5,689 nucleotides of DNA, from positions 1 through 5,689 of the forward strand of contig JAESTE010000161.1 of NCBI GenBank assembly GCA_016763735.1, given 5' to 3'. The stretch's first letter is position 1, and each line of letters begins with the position of its first letter. The stretch comes from Nitrospinaceae bacterium. Its GTDB lineage: Bacteria > Nitrospinota > Nitrospinia > Nitrospinales > VA-1. This document shows, in pieces, positions 4,864 through 5,689 of this stretch. The translations under genes were made by a program, and so were the position numbers. The notes under the pieces are model-generated. The model ran no database searches and was not told the DNA's origin. It saw only the letters and a list, made by a program, of their open reading frames with translations.

Positions 4864-5689
4864 ACCGATTGATCCTCTCACCCCAGGCCAGAGCTTTTTC
4901 GGTGACATTATTTTTCTTCCAATTTCCTGCTGCATATTTATTTGCTTCGGCGAGAGTGGGATAGATATGAATAGTGCCCAGAATCTTATTCATTCCAAAT
5001 CCGTTTTTCATCGCTGCGACATATTCTGAAATGATATCACCCGCGTGAAGCCCCGCAATGGTCACGCCAATAATTTTATCTTTTCCTGGTACGGTCAAGA
5101 CTTTAACTATCCCATGAGCCGCCTCATCGGCAATAGCTCGGTCCAGGTCATCGATTCCATAAGTAGTGACATCATAGGGAATCCCCTGTTCTTTAGCCTC
5201 TATTTCGTTCAAACCCGAACGTGCCACTTCAGGGTCCGTAAAAGTCGACCAGGGTACGGTGCTGTAGTCCACTTTGAATCCATAAAATGGACTTAGCATG
5301 GAATTTACCGCACAGTACCAAGCTTGGTGAGCGGCGATATGAGTAAATTGGTATGGACCCGCGACATCGCCACAGGCATAAATATTTGGGATATTGGTTT
5401 TCATATACTCGTCCACCTTAATCGTTTTCTGCGGGGTTAATTCTACTCCCAGCTCTTCCAACCCGAATCCGGTTGTGTTGGCTTTTCTGCCCAATGCAAT
5501 CAACAGGGTATCGAACTCGACTTCGACCGAGTTTCCATTATTCTCACACTCCAAAAAATCTTTCCCGTCGCGCTTAAAGAATCTTTTGGGTGTGTGCCCT
5601 ACTAATACATTGATGCCATCGTTTTGAAAACTCTCCAAAACCATTTGTGATACTTCAGGATCTTCTTTGGGAATCAGTCGTTCGTTGCG
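4844..5689 (-). CDS. Pyridine nucleotide-disulfide oxidoreductase, dihydrolipoamide dehydrogenase / mercuric reductase-like (C-terminal part, 5' end outside window)
   Basis: The frame is open from the right edge to a TAA at 4844-4846, giving 281 residues. The ATG at 5644 is internal, because in-frame codons upstream of it read ERLIPKEDPEVSQ, a normal part of this family. Visible are the end of the NAD(P)-binding domain (LLIALGRKAN), the FAD-contacting motif YACGDVAG (fragment residues about 104-111), and the dimerisation domain with FTDPEVARSG and HIYPTLAEANKYAAG. Such enzymes move electrons between NAD(P)H, FAD and an active-site disulfide; the CxxxxC pair would lie upstream of the window. 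In dihydrolipoamide dehydrogenase the last motif is HxHPTxSE; here the second His is Tyr, as in MerA-type enzymes. The tail ends RRIYV, without MerA's C-terminal Cys pair, so neither true Lpd nor classical MerA is supported. Some relatives carry an N-terminal TVP38-like membrane domain, which cannot be judged here. The substrate is unknown. The stop overlaps the next gene by 8 nt. Confidence 0.88.
   Translation of the reverse strand, partial: RNERLIPKEDPEVSQMVLESFQNDGINVLVGHTPKRFFKRDGKDFLECENNGNSVEVEFDTLLIALGRKANTTGFGLEELGVELTPQKTIKVDEYMKTNIPNIYACGDVAGPYQFTHIAAHQAWYCAVNSMLSPFYGFKVDYSTVPWSTFTDPEVARSGLNEIEAKEQGIPYDVTTYGIDDLDRAIADEAAHGIVKVLTVPGKDKIIGVTIAGLHAGDIISEYVAAMKNGFGMNKILGTIHIYPTLAEANKYAAGNWKKNNVTEKALAWGERINRWRRIYV

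Noticed and set aside
4844..4935. Longer SUMF1 start at 4935
   Set aside because: It would add 28 residues wholly inside the reductase gene and bury the signal peptide; the ATG at 4851 has a good GGAG.
4844..5689. Classical mercuric reductase (merA) with mer operon
   Set aside because: No C-terminal vicinal cysteines and no mer genes in view; only family-level similarity is supported.

Overview
The window reads almost entirely on the minus strand and looks like an environmental Gram-negative bacterium. It has exported proteins with Sec-type leaders, good AAGGAG/GGAG ribosome binding sites, and a large secreted RHS/teneurin-like protein of the kind common in Deltaproteobacteria, Nitrospinota, Nitrospirota and relatives. 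The phylum is a guess from protein style only. No RNA gene, insertion sequence or CRISPR array was seen.

From right to left, in the direction of transcription, there are two blocks. Block 1 (5689 to 3994) is a two-gene operon. It starts with the C-terminal 281 residues of a flavin-dependent pyridine nucleotide-disulfide oxidoreductase of the dihydrolipoamide dehydrogenase/mercuric reductase-like group. An exported SUMF1 (formylglycine-generating-enzyme-fold) protein overlaps it by 8 nt and lacks the two FGE catalytic cysteines. A 324-bp non-coding gap (3670 to 3993) follows, with a plausible sigma-70 promoter and a perfect CCCCCA-N4-TGGGGG dyad just upstream of it.

Block 2 (3669 to the left edge) is one very large exported protein gene, broken once. 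Its order is: signal peptide, RHS-type N-terminal domain carrying a Lys/Asp/His low-complexity insert, three PKD domains, a carboxypeptidase-regulatory-like domain, the RHS-associated beta-rich region with the GTPF-x-L-x-Y-x-SDR signature, and NHL repeats running off the left edge. A missing base at about 2055/2056 splits it into a 567-codon 5' ORF (ending at 1966) and a 684-codon open 3' frame that reaches base 1 with no further damage. Restoring one T gives a continuous family-like reading (GYLP), so this is either a very recent lesion or a sequence/assembly error.

The YD-repeat shell and any C-terminal toxin or variable tip would lie left of the window. The two blocks have no evident shared function. 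The most interesting points are the frameshifted teneurin-like protein with its charged insert, the dyad in front of its promoter, and the coupled pairing of a cytoplasmic-type flavoprotein with an exported non-catalytic SUMF1 protein.
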